From NCBI GenBank assembly GCA_021773195.1, contig JAJFKN010000059.1:1-62586 (forward strand): 62,586 nucleotides of DNA. Direction: 5' to 3'. Shown here piece after piece: positions 30,190 to 38,886 of this stretch. Within the stretch, counting starts at the first letter, position 1, and every line of letters begins with the position of its first letter. Both the position numbers and the translations under genes were made by a program. The notes under the pieces are model-generated. The model saw only the letters and a program-made list of their open reading frames with translations, was not told the origin of the DNA and searched no databases. This DNA comes from Gammaproteobacteria bacterium. GTDB lineage: Bacteria; Pseudomonadota; Gammaproteobacteria; JAKBBU01.

Positions 30190-30615
30190 TTAATGTGTGT
30201 GGCACCAGTGATCCACTAGGTTTTTTAAGTCATTGGGTGAAGCGGGTTTCTGTTGGTGATCGTTCAAGCCGACCTCCTTCCCAAGAGGCATGATAGTCTC
30301 ACGATTCTGGGTGGTTAGCGCGACAATAGGTGTATCAGTGTTTCTATAAGCTAAACGTCGTATACTTTGGGTGACAGAAATCCCATTCATATCGGGTAAA
30401 CCCATATCCATAAAAATCAAGTCAAAACGTTGATTTAAACACGCAACCAGTGCAGATTTGCCGTCACCTGCGACTTTCACTGTATAACCAAGGGAGGTAA
30501 GCATGTGTGATGTGACTTTTTGTAGAAGGGGATTGTCTTCGACTAAGAGGAGAGTTAGTGAACCCATGGAACTATCCTTGTTTATCTTTGATTGACTCTG
30601 ATTGAAAGCTAACAT
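30190..30615 (-). CDS. Stand-alone response-regulator receiver protein
   Basis: A single receiver domain of 141 residues: acidic pocket in LLLVEDNPLLQ, phospho-acceptor Asp in DLIFMDMGLPDMNG, the Thr position in IVALTT and the Lys in HQQKPAS. There is no output domain. It resembles the receivers of ArcB/BarA-type hybrid relays. AAGGAG seven bases before the ATG at 30615 supports that start; a second ATG at 30567 also has AAGGA and would remove 16 non-conserved residues. It heads the five-gene regulator operon, facing an ACGTG site array. Confidence 0.87.
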   Translation of the reverse strand: MLAFNQSQSKINKDSSMGSLTLLLVEDNPLLQKVTSHMLTSLGYTVKVAGDGKSALVACLNQRFDLIFMDMGLPDMNGISVTQSIRRLAYRNTDTPIVALTTQNRETIMPLGKEVGLNDHQQKPASPNDLKNLVDHWCHTH

Positions 30616-30701
30616 TGCTATACTCCTTTTCCCTGTTTAATAGCTCCATGGTGCAGATTGGCCCACTATGCTATTATCACGTTGGTTGCCATTGATTTAT
30701 T

Positions 30702-30748
30702 ACGTGCATTTTACGTGATAAGAACGTGAAGATCACGTGCAAAACGTA
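30702..30748. promoter_or_regulatory. Array of ACGTG sites phased at 11 bp
   Basis: ACGTG occurs at 30702, 30713, 30724 and 30735, each exactly 11 bp apart, with further ACGT at 30744 and 30679 (23 bp before the first). One copy is the full palindrome CACGTG. The array lies between the divergent receiver-protein operon and the XRE/S24-like gene. Eleven-bp phasing places every site on the same face of the helix, as expected of a cooperative operator. Confidence 0.75.
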
Positions 30749-30812
30749 AGCGTTAGCCTAATTTCATGTGAGATATATCTCAAAATAATCGATTGTTTGG
30801 AAAATATACTTT

Positions 30813-31463
30813 ATGGATGAGCAAGCTGATAGCCCGCAAGCAAGAGCTAATCGTTTGAAAAATATAAGAAAAAGACTCTTTCTGACACGCAAGGCTTTGG
30901 GTGAGGCTGCTGCTGTTAGTCCACGTAACCTTGAAAACTGGGAATACGCTAGATTTAATGGGATTTCACACAAAGGTGCTTTAAATATTATCACTGGGCT
31001 TAATAAGCTGGGGCATGATTGTACAGTTGAGTGGCTAATGTTTGGAGAGCCACCTGCGCCATCATTTCTTTCTGCAAATCCAGTTGGTGGGGTATTAACA
31101 AATACATCTAAAGAAACTGGTTTTAATGATGCTATAAATCAAGAAATAGATTATTTAAAGAACCAATATTCAAACATTACATTTTATAAAATGCATGACA
31201 GCAACATGGCTCCTGCTCTTCTATCGGGTGATCATGTGGCGGGCCTAATTGTGTCAAAAGAAGATTATCCTAAATACTATGGGTGGGTTTCTATTATCAA
31301 GTTAAAAGATGGAACAACAACTATTAGAGAATTTCAAGAAGGGGCAGGGAAAGATCATTTTACATTGATTTCTACAAATAATAGAATCGAAAACCGTCAG
31401 ATTTCAAATACTGAAATAACAATACTTGCTCCAGTCGTCTGGGTTAGGCGAGATATTAGTTAG
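30813..31463 (+). CDS. XRE-HTH / S24-like phage-type regulator
   Basis: The N-terminal 70 residues contain an XRE-like helix-turn-helix (RLKNIRKRLFLTRKALGEAA, then AVSPRNLENWEYARFNGIS). The C-terminal half resembles the LexA/CI S24 fold: FYKMHDSNMAPALLSGDHV and later GWVSIIKLKDGTTTIREF. In active S24 proteins the catalytic Ser directly precedes Met in GDSMxP; here that position is Asn (DSNMAP), and no clear catalytic Lys is seen, so RecA-stimulated self-cleavage is unlikely. It is the only CI-like gene in the window, yet it sits about 29 kb from the early phage genes. The next gene converges and overlaps by 4 bp. Confidence 0.8.
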   Translation: MDEQADSPQARANRLKNIRKRLFLTRKALGEAAAVSPRNLENWEYARFNGISHKGALNIITGLNKLGHDCTVEWLMFGEPPAPSFLSANPVGGVLTNTSKETGFNDAINQEIDYLKNQYSNITFYKMHDSNMAPALLSGDHVAGLIVSKEDYPKYYGWVSIIKLKDGTTTIREFQEGAGKDHFTLISTNNRIENRQISNTEITILAPVVWVRRDIS

Positions 31464-32458
31464 CCATTAGTAATTTGTTCTAAATAAGTTTGGTAACTAG
31501 TATATTCATTTAACTTATAGTTCTCGTCTGCTTCAATTAAAGCGACAAATAACCCATCTCCAATAGCTTTTGCATTATGCATTAATTCATCCCAATCTTT
31601 AGGATCTTTTTGGAAATGTTCTTCTTTAAAAAAGTAAGGAATTTTCTCATTCTTTAGAAGAGTATCAATAACAAATTGAGGTACTTCATCATATGATGAG
31701 GCTAGCTCGCTGAACTCTTTCAACTCTTGAGCAGTTCGGGTGGCTAACCAATAAGGTTTCCCTTTTCTGTCTAACAGCAAAAAGCCAGCATTAGTGTCAG
31801 TTAAGTAGAATTCAACAATTTTATTCTTTGTAAATATTTCATTAAAATAGTCAATAAACTCCTTTTTGGCAACACAGTTTAGATTGCTTTCTTCATCAGA
31901 GAGTAGGGGATTATAGATTTTACTTGATAGTTCATTAAAGTAGTTCCTTTCTAGTTCCTTTGTTTTAGCTAGGATTTCATCTGGCGTTATATCCCAGCTT
32001 TTCTTTACAAATTGATCGATCATATTATGGTTGAAAGCCATAACAGCGAGTTTGTCGTCAGCTTCACCAGTTAGCAACATTTTCTTAAAGGTTTTTTCTT
32101 TTATCTTTGCAAAGAGGTCCAGCCCATTCATACCGGGCATAGCGTAATCTGCAATGATTACTGAGGTGCTGTTGAATCGTTCTTTATTATAGATAGTTTC
32201 AGATATTTTTTGAATATTAAAGTTCTGGTTAGTATGCTCAGCATGCTCATATTCAGAATTTTCTTGACAACTTTGTAATGTTGGGTGTATTTCAGATTGC
32301 GCTTGTATATAATCAAGGGCCTTTTGCGGGTTAGTAAAAGCTTTTACTCTGTAGTATTCAGATAAAGTCAGCTGGAGAGCATTTAGGTAATTCTCATTAT
32401 CATCAATAACAATGATTTGAGTTGGCATATAAAAATAGGGGATTGAAGGATTTGTCAT
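31460..32458 (-). CDS. Response regulator paired with CqsS-type kinase
   Basis: The N-terminal receiver has IIVIDDNENYLNALQLTLSE, phospho-acceptor Asp in VIIADYAMPGMNGLDLF and KMLLTGEAD, with an unusual insertion of about 40 residues between the first and third strands. The C-terminal 150 residues have no HTH; a stretch FYLTDTNAGFLLLDRKGKPY looks PAS-like. The output is therefore probably protein- or ligand-based rather than direct DNA binding. The 332-residue size and lack of HTH recall Legionella LqsR, but I cannot confirm homology. The start codon overlaps the kinase stop by 4 bp, so the pair is translationally coupled. Confidence 0.8.
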   Translation of the reverse strand: MTNPSIPYFYMPTQIIVIDDNENYLNALQLTLSEYYRVKAFTNPQKALDYIQAQSEIHPTLQSCQENSEYEHAEHTNQNFNIQKISETIYNKERFNSTSVIIADYAMPGMNGLDLFAKIKEKTFKKMLLTGEADDKLAVMAFNHNMIDQFVKKSWDITPDEILAKTKELERNYFNELSSKIYNPLLSDEESNLNCVAKKEFIDYFNEIFTKNKIVEFYLTDTNAGFLLLDRKGKPYWLATRTAQELKEFSELASSYDEVPQFVIDTLLKNEKIPYFFKEEHFQKDPKDWDELMHNAKAIGDGLFVALIEADENYKLNEYTSYQTYLEQITNG

Positions 32459-33732
32459 TGCTCATTTGCCTCAACTACAGGGAATTTAATAATAAATATA
32501 GTATATTTACCATATTCCGATTTACAGCTTATTTCACCATCAAATGCTTTTACAGCTTCCTTACAAAAAGATAGACCAATTCCAGTGCCATGCAGTCTAT
32601 TTGTATAGAAGTGTTCAAATATGCGTTTTAAAGATTTTTTCTCAATACCCGAGCCATTATCTTCAAATATCAATGTGTTGTATTTTTTTTCTGTAGATGT
32701 CTTTATCTTAATAAAGCACTTTGACTTATTTGATTCACAAAGATGGAATATTGAGTTTTTTATTAAATTTAAGAATATATGTAACATGATTGATTCATTC
32801 CCCAAGAATAAGAAATCCTGCTTGGCTTCATTTCTAACCCAAGATCTTTGTTCGTCAGTAAATGGATAGTTTTCAATAGCATTATTAATACATTTTTTCA
32901 TTGAGCAGGGAGTCAAACTACTTTTAGCAGATATATTATCAAAATTGACAAGAAGATTATCTATAAACATGGATGCATTTTTAGTTTCTTTTTCTATTGC
33001 AGATAGGCTATTGGGTATCATCACAACTTGAGTTGGGCTCATATTCGTATCAATAAGATTTTCTTTTTTTGCAATATCAAACCCAGAAATAATTTCTGAT
33101 AGATTTTTTTTAATAGCAGATGTCTGTAGCGCAATAGTGCCTAATGGCGTTCGTAGTTCATGGGCTAAATTTCCGCTAAAGTGTTTCAAAAGCTTGATCC
33201 TATCTTCATAGACTTGATCGTGTCTATAGGCAAAAATCATCCCAAAGACAATCACAGTAGCGTATGAAAATATAATACTCCAGTAATTAACATTATGAGA
33301 TATAGGAATAGATGAAGTTAAATAGTACGCTAGCCAGCCGAGTGTACCGCCAATAGCTAAAGATAGAAGAAGTTGTTTTTTTCTTAGTAGAAAGATACTT
33401 AGTACAATGACAATAAACGTGTTGAGTATGGAGGGAAAATTAAATTGGCTATTAAAAAGGATAAATGTGAAGAAAAAGGGTAGACAATAGGTTATTGCTA
33501 CATACCAAAAATGAATTAAGTAGTTACGGCATACTTTAGGCCAATATTTTTCTAAAAATAGGGCTGTACACAAAAGTACAGCGACTAGCCGCATATAAAA
33601 ATTATCATAACCATAGCCGGGAATTAGGGACCACAGGAAATAATATAATGGGTATGTGATCATGCCAAAGAGGCCAAACACGCCATAAGGGTATGATAAA
33701 TTTGATAAAATGTTCTTTATCTTCGCTGGCAA
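32455..33732 (-). CDS. CqsS/LqsS-type sensor histidine kinase
   Basis: Six membrane helices fill the first 180 residues. The segment GMITYPLYYFLWSLIPGYGY, followed by LPFFFTFILF, aligns clearly with the Vibrio CqsS sensor domain (which has FPAYYFIW and CLPFFFAF at the same spacing); CqsS and Legionella LqsS/LqsT sense alpha-hydroxyketones such as CAI-1 and LAI-1. The cytoplasmic part has the H-box SGNLAHELRTPLG, N-box LNLIKNSIFHL, G1 FEDNGSGI, F-box IFEHFYTNR and G2 HGTGIGLSFC. There is no attached receiver. I chose the TTG at 33732 with GGAG eight bases upstream. No CqsA/LqsA synthase gene is in the window. Confidence 0.88.
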   Translation of the reverse strand: MPAKIKNILSNLSYPYGVFGLFGMITYPLYYFLWSLIPGYGYDNFYMRLVAVLLCTALFLEKYWPKVCRNYLIHFWYVAITYCLPFFFTFILFNSQFNFPSILNTFIVIVLSIFLLRKKQLLLSLAIGGTLGWLAYYLTSSIPISHNVNYWSIIFSYATVIVFGMIFAYRHDQVYEDRIKLLKHFSGNLAHELRTPLGTIALQTSAIKKNLSEIISGFDIAKKENLIDTNMSPTQVVMIPNSLSAIEKETKNASMFIDNLLVNFDNISAKSSLTPCSMKKCINNAIENYPFTDEQRSWVRNEAKQDFLFLGNESIMLHIFLNLIKNSIFHLCESNKSKCFIKIKTSTEKKYNTLIFEDNGSGIEKKSLKRIFEHFYTNRLHGTGIGLSFCKEAVKAFDGEISCKSEYGKYTIFIIKFPVVEANEQ

Positions 33733-33796
33733 GTGTTGATCTCCATAATTTCTGCACAATGTTTAATTCTAGACTATGGAGAAAGCCTAGGTTTTG

Positions 33797-34660
33797 TCAA
33801 GCTTTGGTGATGCTCACAAAGTACTGGTTAAATTTTACTCTGTACGGTGATCCGCCAAATCGATTGTGCAGGTTTAAGTAACTTGCCACAGTGTCTTTAT
33901 CTGCTATAGTGCTGCCATCATCCAGAAATACATTACATATATGCTGAGCGGTTCTAAGGTTTGATAGTATGAAATTTTCAACACTAACATCCATACAAAT
34001 TTTTTCATATTTATTTGAGATATGTTTGTGGTAGAATTTGCAGAAGTCTTTTGTATATCCCCCATGATGTTCGATAATTGCTTTTTTATCGAGATCACCA
34101 CTATAAACAATAATGAGCTGCCCATTTTCCTTTAAACTATTATAAAGTTTTCTTATTACAAATGGCCATTCATTTGGTTTTATGTAATAAAGTACATGCG
34201 AAATCACAATTAGATCGTATTTATTTTCTGGTAATATTACTTTCTCAGCTGAGCCATGTATTTTAGTTATTTTTTGGTGCTGGTGTTTAGGTAGCCTGAT
34301 GCCATCTAATGCAGCTAGATTTGTATCTAAAATAGTTACTTTTTTGAAAGGTCTGGCTATGATTTTGGTTAGTCCGCCATCAGCACATCCTATGTCTAAG
34401 ATGCTTTCTTTGCATTCTATTTTGGGTAGAATATTTTTTAAAAAGTAAAATTTTTTATGTCTGCTTTCATCCGTTGACAAGTAAAACAAATCGATAGTAT
34501 TAACATAGTGTGCTTCATTGTAGAAATGTCCTAGGTTATTAGGAAGAGGGATACGCCTCGTTATTTCTTCAATTTGTGAGCAGCGTTTAGGGGTAAGTCC
34601 ACTTCGAATGTAAGTTGTGGGGAAGATTTCATTATTTACATTTGATACAGCTAAACTCAT
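33797..34660 (-). CDS. SAM-dependent methyltransferase
   Basis: A class I methyltransferase fold is indicated by motif I ESILDIGCADGGLTKI (residues about 90-105), an acidic motif II (TILDTNL) and YDLIVISHVLYYI as motif IV. The N-terminal 85 residues and the C-terminal 80 are unlike generic small-molecule methyltransferases and may hold substrate specificity, which I cannot assign. GGAG eight bases before the ATG supports the start. It is 65 bp upstream of the CqsS-type kinase on the same strand and may be co-transcribed with it. Confidence 0.8.
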   Translation of the reverse strand: MSLAVSNVNNEIFPTTYIRSGLTPKRCSQIEEITRRIPLPNNLGHFYNEAHYVNTIDLFYLSTDESRHKKFYFLKNILPKIECKESILDIGCADGGLTKIIARPFKKVTILDTNLAALDGIRLPKHQHQKITKIHGSAEKVILPENKYDLIVISHVLYYIKPNEWPFVIRKLYNSLKENGQLIIVYSGDLDKKAIIEHHGGYTKDFCKFYHKHISNKYEKICMDVSVENFILSNLRTAQHICNVFLDDGSTIADKDTVASYLNLHNRFGGSPYRVKFNQYFVSITKA

Positions 34661-34868
34661 TGTTATTACTCCGTCAATCTTAGTTTCTTGGACTATATAT
34701 TGTGATTTGTAATCTACTAAGAAACTAGGAGGAATTTTAACAGGGACTTACAATACGATCTAGTGGTTTCAGGGTTGATTTAAATGTTTAAGTTTTACTC
34801 TGCTTTGGTATGATATTGTTTTCGTAGCTATAAAATGTGCTGTTTAATGGAGAATTTTGAAGGCTGTT

Positions 34869-35813
34869 TTAATTATACTCAAGCATAGTCCTAGACTGCA
34901 TGCCTTTAGCATTGATTCTATTTTGAACGCTTGTCACGTTGTATTGCCCTTTGATTCTCGGTGTCTCAAGGGCTAATGCGTGGCCTGTGGTGATGGCGGG
35001 GTTGCCAATCAAGGTGAGGGTGAGATGCTGCTCTTCGGCGATGTATTCTAGATACTTTGCTTTTACTTGAGCTTTGACCTCATTCAGTGTGCAAAAGGGC
35101 GTGGGGATGGTATAGCAGGGGTTACCGTCGCCCAGGATATAGGGCTTTAAAGTAGGATCGCTCCGGGTATGATAATACCCTTTCACGGATTTAAAATGAT
35201 AACGACTGGGACGGCTGTATTGGTAACTTAGGATGTCTTCAGTACGGATGGGTAGGGTAGGTCTTGGGTATGGGCTTTTGAGGTGATCGATGATTAGGGT
35301 TTTATGCTTAATGCAAAAGAGTGCCTCGATAGGTTTGGTTAGGCGTGTTAATAAATGCATATCGCTTTCATTGGTTTGGTCGATGTGCTCAAAATGATAT
35401 TTTGCTAACGTGTTATCAATTTGTGAGTCGTATTTTTGCTCTTTAGCAATTTGCCCAAGCAGTTGACCTAATATGATGTTATCGAATGAGCGCATTTTAG
35501 GGATTTTCAAGTTTTCAGTGAAATCAGCGCTGCGAGCGATGAGGGTCATACTGTGTGGTGGGCCTGAAAGCTCGAGCTCATCCAGTGTATAGCTGCCTTT
35601 GGCTATTAGCCCTGTTTCCTGATACCCGATGGCAACATTTAATTGACTGCCAGGCTCCGGCGGTTTGATGATGGGTTCACTGTTGGCAAGGGTTAGAACC
35701 AAGCTGTCAGCTTGGGTCTGAGAATTTTCAGTGACAATGAGTTCTGTTAGGCGGGTCTTTAAAGTGTCCGTGACGTCTTTATCATTTGCAATAAGCTGAA
35801 AATGCGGTGTCAT
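34869..35813 (-). CDS. P2 gpD-like late control/tail protein
   Basis: The protein matches the Phage_GPD family: an N-terminal ANDKDVTDTLKTRLTELIVT, ADSLVLTLAN, and a central TNESDMHLLTRLTKPIEALF. In P2, gpD forms the baseplate-hub ring below the tail tube, related to T4 gp27. The length (314) is slightly below that of P2 gpD (387). It ends the long leftward late operon. Only two bases separate it from gpX. Confidence 0.9.
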   Translation of the reverse strand: MTPHFQLIANDKDVTDTLKTRLTELIVTENSQTQADSLVLTLANSEPIIKPPEPGSQLNVAIGYQETGLIAKGSYTLDELELSGPPHSMTLIARSADFTENLKIPKMRSFDNIILGQLLGQIAKEQKYDSQIDNTLAKYHFEHIDQTNESDMHLLTRLTKPIEALFCIKHKTLIIDHLKSPYPRPTLPIRTEDILSYQYSRPSRYHFKSVKGYYHTRSDPTLKPYILGDGNPCYTIPTPFCTLNEVKAQVKAKYLEYIAEEQHLTLTLIGNPAITTGHALALETPRIKGQYNVTSVQNRINAKGMQSRTMLEYN

Positions 35814-35814
35814 G

Positions 35815-36018
35815 TTATGTCCACAGTTTCAATGTGTCTGCTTGTACGGGGTCTGATAAGGTGGGCAGTTCAATGGTGAGTCCAGCCGGTAAGATAAGCG
35901 GTTGCCCGCACAATTCAGGGTTGGCCTCTAGGGCAGCTTCCACAGTACCTTCATGGTACCCGTAATGCTGATAACAGATGGCATCAAGCACATCACCCCG
36001 CTTTGTTTGGTAGCGCAT
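35815..36018 (-). CDS. P2 gpX-like tail protein (LysM-like)
   Basis: A 67-residue protein with RGDVLDAICYQHYG and NPELCGQPLILPAGLTIELP, the pattern of P2 gpX and its LysM-like fold. It is a minor tail component next to gpU and gpD in P2-like phages, the same order as here. It overlaps the end of gpU by 26 bp. Confidence 0.9.
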   Translation of the reverse strand: MRYQTKRGDVLDAICYQHYGYHEGTVEAALEANPELCGQPLILPAGLTIELPTLSDPVQADTLKLWT

Positions 36019-36442
36019 ATTGGCTCAGCTTATCTTTGGTGTATTGCAATCCCTTCGTAATTTTGTCATCGCCGTAGCGTTTCAAACTCATACGAAAATG
36101 CACTTTTCTCGGGTCGCCTTGCTTTAAAATGTGTTGCTGGTTTTCTTCGATGGATTCAATGCACCATCGACCCAACAGTAATCCATGCCCATTGATTAAA
36201 AGCTGCGGTTTGCCCAAGCGTGCTATTTGGCGCAATGCTTGGAAGGCGTGAGTGGTGCCTTTGTACTCGGGGTAGAGCAGGCCATTTAATTCAATGCGTG
36301 ATTCCCCGAGCCCTGTAAACTGTTGGCTGGGTCTTTGATTCAGACGGTCTTGGTTCTGCCAACGGTAATTATCCATGCGGCGCAAGGCTTGGTAGGTGAT
36401 GGCATCGATATGAAACACAAAAGGGCCAAGTGACATGAGCAT
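35993..36442 (-). CDS. P2 gpU-like tail protein
   Basis: The start MLMSLGPFVFHIDAITYQAL and the block SRIELNGLLYPEYKG are typical of gpU, which caps or completes the P2 tail tube. The length of 149 is normal. The second Met (third codon) is an equally possible start; no strong ribosome site is visible, and translation may be coupled to the tape-measure gene ending six bases upstream. Confidence 0.9.
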   Translation of the reverse strand: MLMSLGPFVFHIDAITYQALRRMDNYRWQNQDRLNQRPSQQFTGLGESRIELNGLLYPEYKGTTHAFQALRQIARLGKPQLLINGHGLLLGRWCIESIEENQQHILKQGDPRKVHFRMSLKRYGDDKITKGLQYTKDKLSQYALPNKAG

Positions 36443-36447
36443 GGGGC

Positions 36448-38742
36448 TTACATCGCAATGGGGTCGAACAAGAAACCTTTGGGCGCCCGGCGTTTTTCTT
36501 GGGTGAGGTTTTGCAGTTGCTCTTTGATGGTATCAGCCAATTGCCGCTCGTTCATACTCTCTGCTGCGTGAATGGTCACGGGCATGTTGATGGTGGTGGT
36601 TTGCGGTTGATTGACATTCAGTTTCACGGGTTTGTTGTTTGTGTTGATGGGTTTGGGTGTTTGAGTCCGTTGCAGCATGGGCTTGGATTTAGCCGTGAGT
36701 GATTCGACTTTTTGCTGTGCTTTGGTGTTGAGGGTGACGGTCGTGTGGCCAGTCATTCTATCCCACAAGGTGCCTAGAGTTTTCCGGATGGTTTTCATGG
36801 GCGCTGTGATGAAGTTTACCATAGCGGTGGCAGCACTTTTTAACGTGCTGAGAATTTTATTCCACAGATTTTTAAAGAAGGTGGCAATGGGGGTCCAGTA
36901 GCGAATGATGAGAAATGCGCCTGTGGCGATGGCCGTGATGGTCAAACCAATGGGGTTGAGTAGTAGGACGGTGCTTATGCCCCGAATACCAAGAATGACA
37001 GCAGGTATGGCGCCACTTAATAATCCCATGGCAGACGTAATCGCAGCAATGCCTAAAAAGACAGGGGCGGCTACTACAGCAATTGCACCAAGACCTAAGG
37101 TGATGGCTGATAGGGTAGCGGTCAACCCTTTGTGTTGATTGACCCAGGTGCTGACGGTACTAATGATAGGGGTTAATTTTTTCATGAGGGTTTCAAGGGC
37201 GGGGACTAATGCGTAGCCGATTTGTTCTTTTAAAAGGTTTAAGCGCTGGGTTACCAGTTGGGTGCGTGAAGCAAAGTTATCATCGGCGAGTTTTGCCATG
37301 TTTTGGGTAAAGGCGAGTCCCGCTTTGCCTGCTTCATCAATGGCATCTCGGTTGGCTTTAAATGCATTCGCCTGACCGTATAAGGCATTGATGATTTTAG
37401 CGGCTTGTACGGTACCGAAGGCTTGCTGGATTTCAGCAGCATCTCGGGCTGATAACGTATCGCCGTATCGAGCTTTTAAGTCGGTGAGCACATCTACCAT
37501 GGAGCGAATCATGCCTTGTGCGTCCAAAATACGTACACGCACTTTGTTGTTAGTGGTTTCTGACAATTTGTGAAAGGCGTCATCGGCTTTAGCCGCATTC
37601 TGAGTAAAGGCTCGAAGGGCTGTTCCAGCTTCACTGGCTTGCATCTGCCCTTGCAGCATGCCTAAGGTAGTCATTTGTTCCGATAGACTCATGCCTACTT
37701 TGGTAGCACCTGCGCCCATGGATTGGATGGCTTGCTGCATGGCTTCACCCGTGGTTTTGAATTGCTGCACGGATTTGGCCAGGCTCGCTGAAAAACGCGC
37801 CCCAAAGTCGGCATCACTTAACTGTTTGAATTGCTCTTTAAATACCCCGTAACCTGTGGCGAAGACGCTGGTCATGGTGGCCACATTGGCCTTTGTCGCT
37901 TTAGCCGTTAGAGCCGCTTGCGCCGTTAATTGTGCCACGCCTTCATCGTTTAATGCGCTAATGCCTGAGCGGATGTCGTAGGCGGCTTTGACAAAGGATG
38001 CGCTGGTGACTCCCGCCAATTGCCCAGCCATGGCATGAGCCTTTTGCACCACCACGCCCATGTTTTTGATGCCCACAGAAGCCAATTCGCCTTTGGCTTG
38101 CTCTAGGCCCATGACTTCGGTTAAAGGGCTTGCTAATTTTCGTTTTAGAGCGTAGCCAATCCCAAGCGCGGCACCACCCATGAGGCCCATTTTTTTAGCG
38201 TTCTGCATCATGCGCGCACGTTTGGCTTGAGTACGAGCTAGGCGCTCTTGGGCTTGACGCTCGCGCTCAAAGGCCCCTGTTAATTGCTTTTCTTGCGCCG
38301 TTAACTGAGCCTTGGTTTGAGAAAGGCGCCGGGTGTCCATGCCTGATTGCGTGAGACGCTGGTTTAATTGCCCCAAACGCAAACGTTGTTGCTGTGTGGC
38401 CGTTTGCAATTGATTGGCTTGTTGTTTGGCTTTGCCCAGAGCTCTGGCCATGGCCTTTGTGGGCTTTTCGCTCTGCTTCATTTGCACGGTTAAGCCACGC
38501 ACGGAAGTTTGGGCCGCATGCAAACGTTCTTTGGAGGTTGCCAATTGCTGATTCAGCTTATCGAAGCGTGCCACATCCCCTTGCGCTTTTTTTAAGGCGC
38601 GTAAGGCATCTCTGTCAGCTTGAATGCCTTTTTCCGTGCCACGCAAACTGCGCTTCATGGTTTTTAAGGGTGCTGTGAGTTTGTCCACGGCACTTAAGAC
38701 CACGGAGAGTTGAATATTATCTGGCATGGTAATGATGCTCAC
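36448..38742 (-). CDS. Tail tape-measure protein (P2 gpT-like)
   Basis: A 764-residue protein with a long N-terminal coiled-coil region (residues about 25-190, rich in Gln, Lys, Arg and Leu), then the TMP core TSASFVKAAYDIRSGISALN and AMQQAIQSMGAGATKVGMSL, and central hydrophobic stretches (TLSAITLGLGAIAVVAAPVF and the next two) that may insert in the host membrane. The length sets tail length; by the usual 1.5 angstrom per residue rule the tail would be about 115 nm. Position between E+E' and U follows P2. Confidence 0.92.
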   Translation of the reverse strand: MSIITMPDNIQLSVVLSAVDKLTAPLKTMKRSLRGTEKGIQADRDALRALKKAQGDVARFDKLNQQLATSKERLHAAQTSVRGLTVQMKQSEKPTKAMARALGKAKQQANQLQTATQQQRLRLGQLNQRLTQSGMDTRRLSQTKAQLTAQEKQLTGAFERERQAQERLARTQAKRARMMQNAKKMGLMGGAALGIGYALKRKLASPLTEVMGLEQAKGELASVGIKNMGVVVQKAHAMAGQLAGVTSASFVKAAYDIRSGISALNDEGVAQLTAQAALTAKATKANVATMTSVFATGYGVFKEQFKQLSDADFGARFSASLAKSVQQFKTTGEAMQQAIQSMGAGATKVGMSLSEQMTTLGMLQGQMQASEAGTALRAFTQNAAKADDAFHKLSETTNNKVRVRILDAQGMIRSMVDVLTDLKARYGDTLSARDAAEIQQAFGTVQAAKIINALYGQANAFKANRDAIDEAGKAGLAFTQNMAKLADDNFASRTQLVTQRLNLLKEQIGYALVPALETLMKKLTPIISTVSTWVNQHKGLTATLSAITLGLGAIAVVAAPVFLGIAAITSAMGLLSGAIPAVILGIRGISTVLLLNPIGLTITAIATGAFLIIRYWTPIATFFKNLWNKILSTLKSAATAMVNFITAPMKTIRKTLGTLWDRMTGHTTVTLNTKAQQKVESLTAKSKPMLQRTQTPKPINTNNKPVKLNVNQPQTTTINMPVTIHAAESMNERQLADTIKEQLQNLTQEKRRAPKGFLFDPIAM

Positions 38743-38886
38743 AAAATGGAGAAAATGATATCAAGACAGCAAGCGTTAGTTTTGCAGTTGTAAAAAAATA
38801 CGCCATCTGATACGATGCGGCCTGAAATATTGCCAGTTAATGGTGCTATAAAACAAATCTTTTACAATATCAAAAGGAAAATCAAT

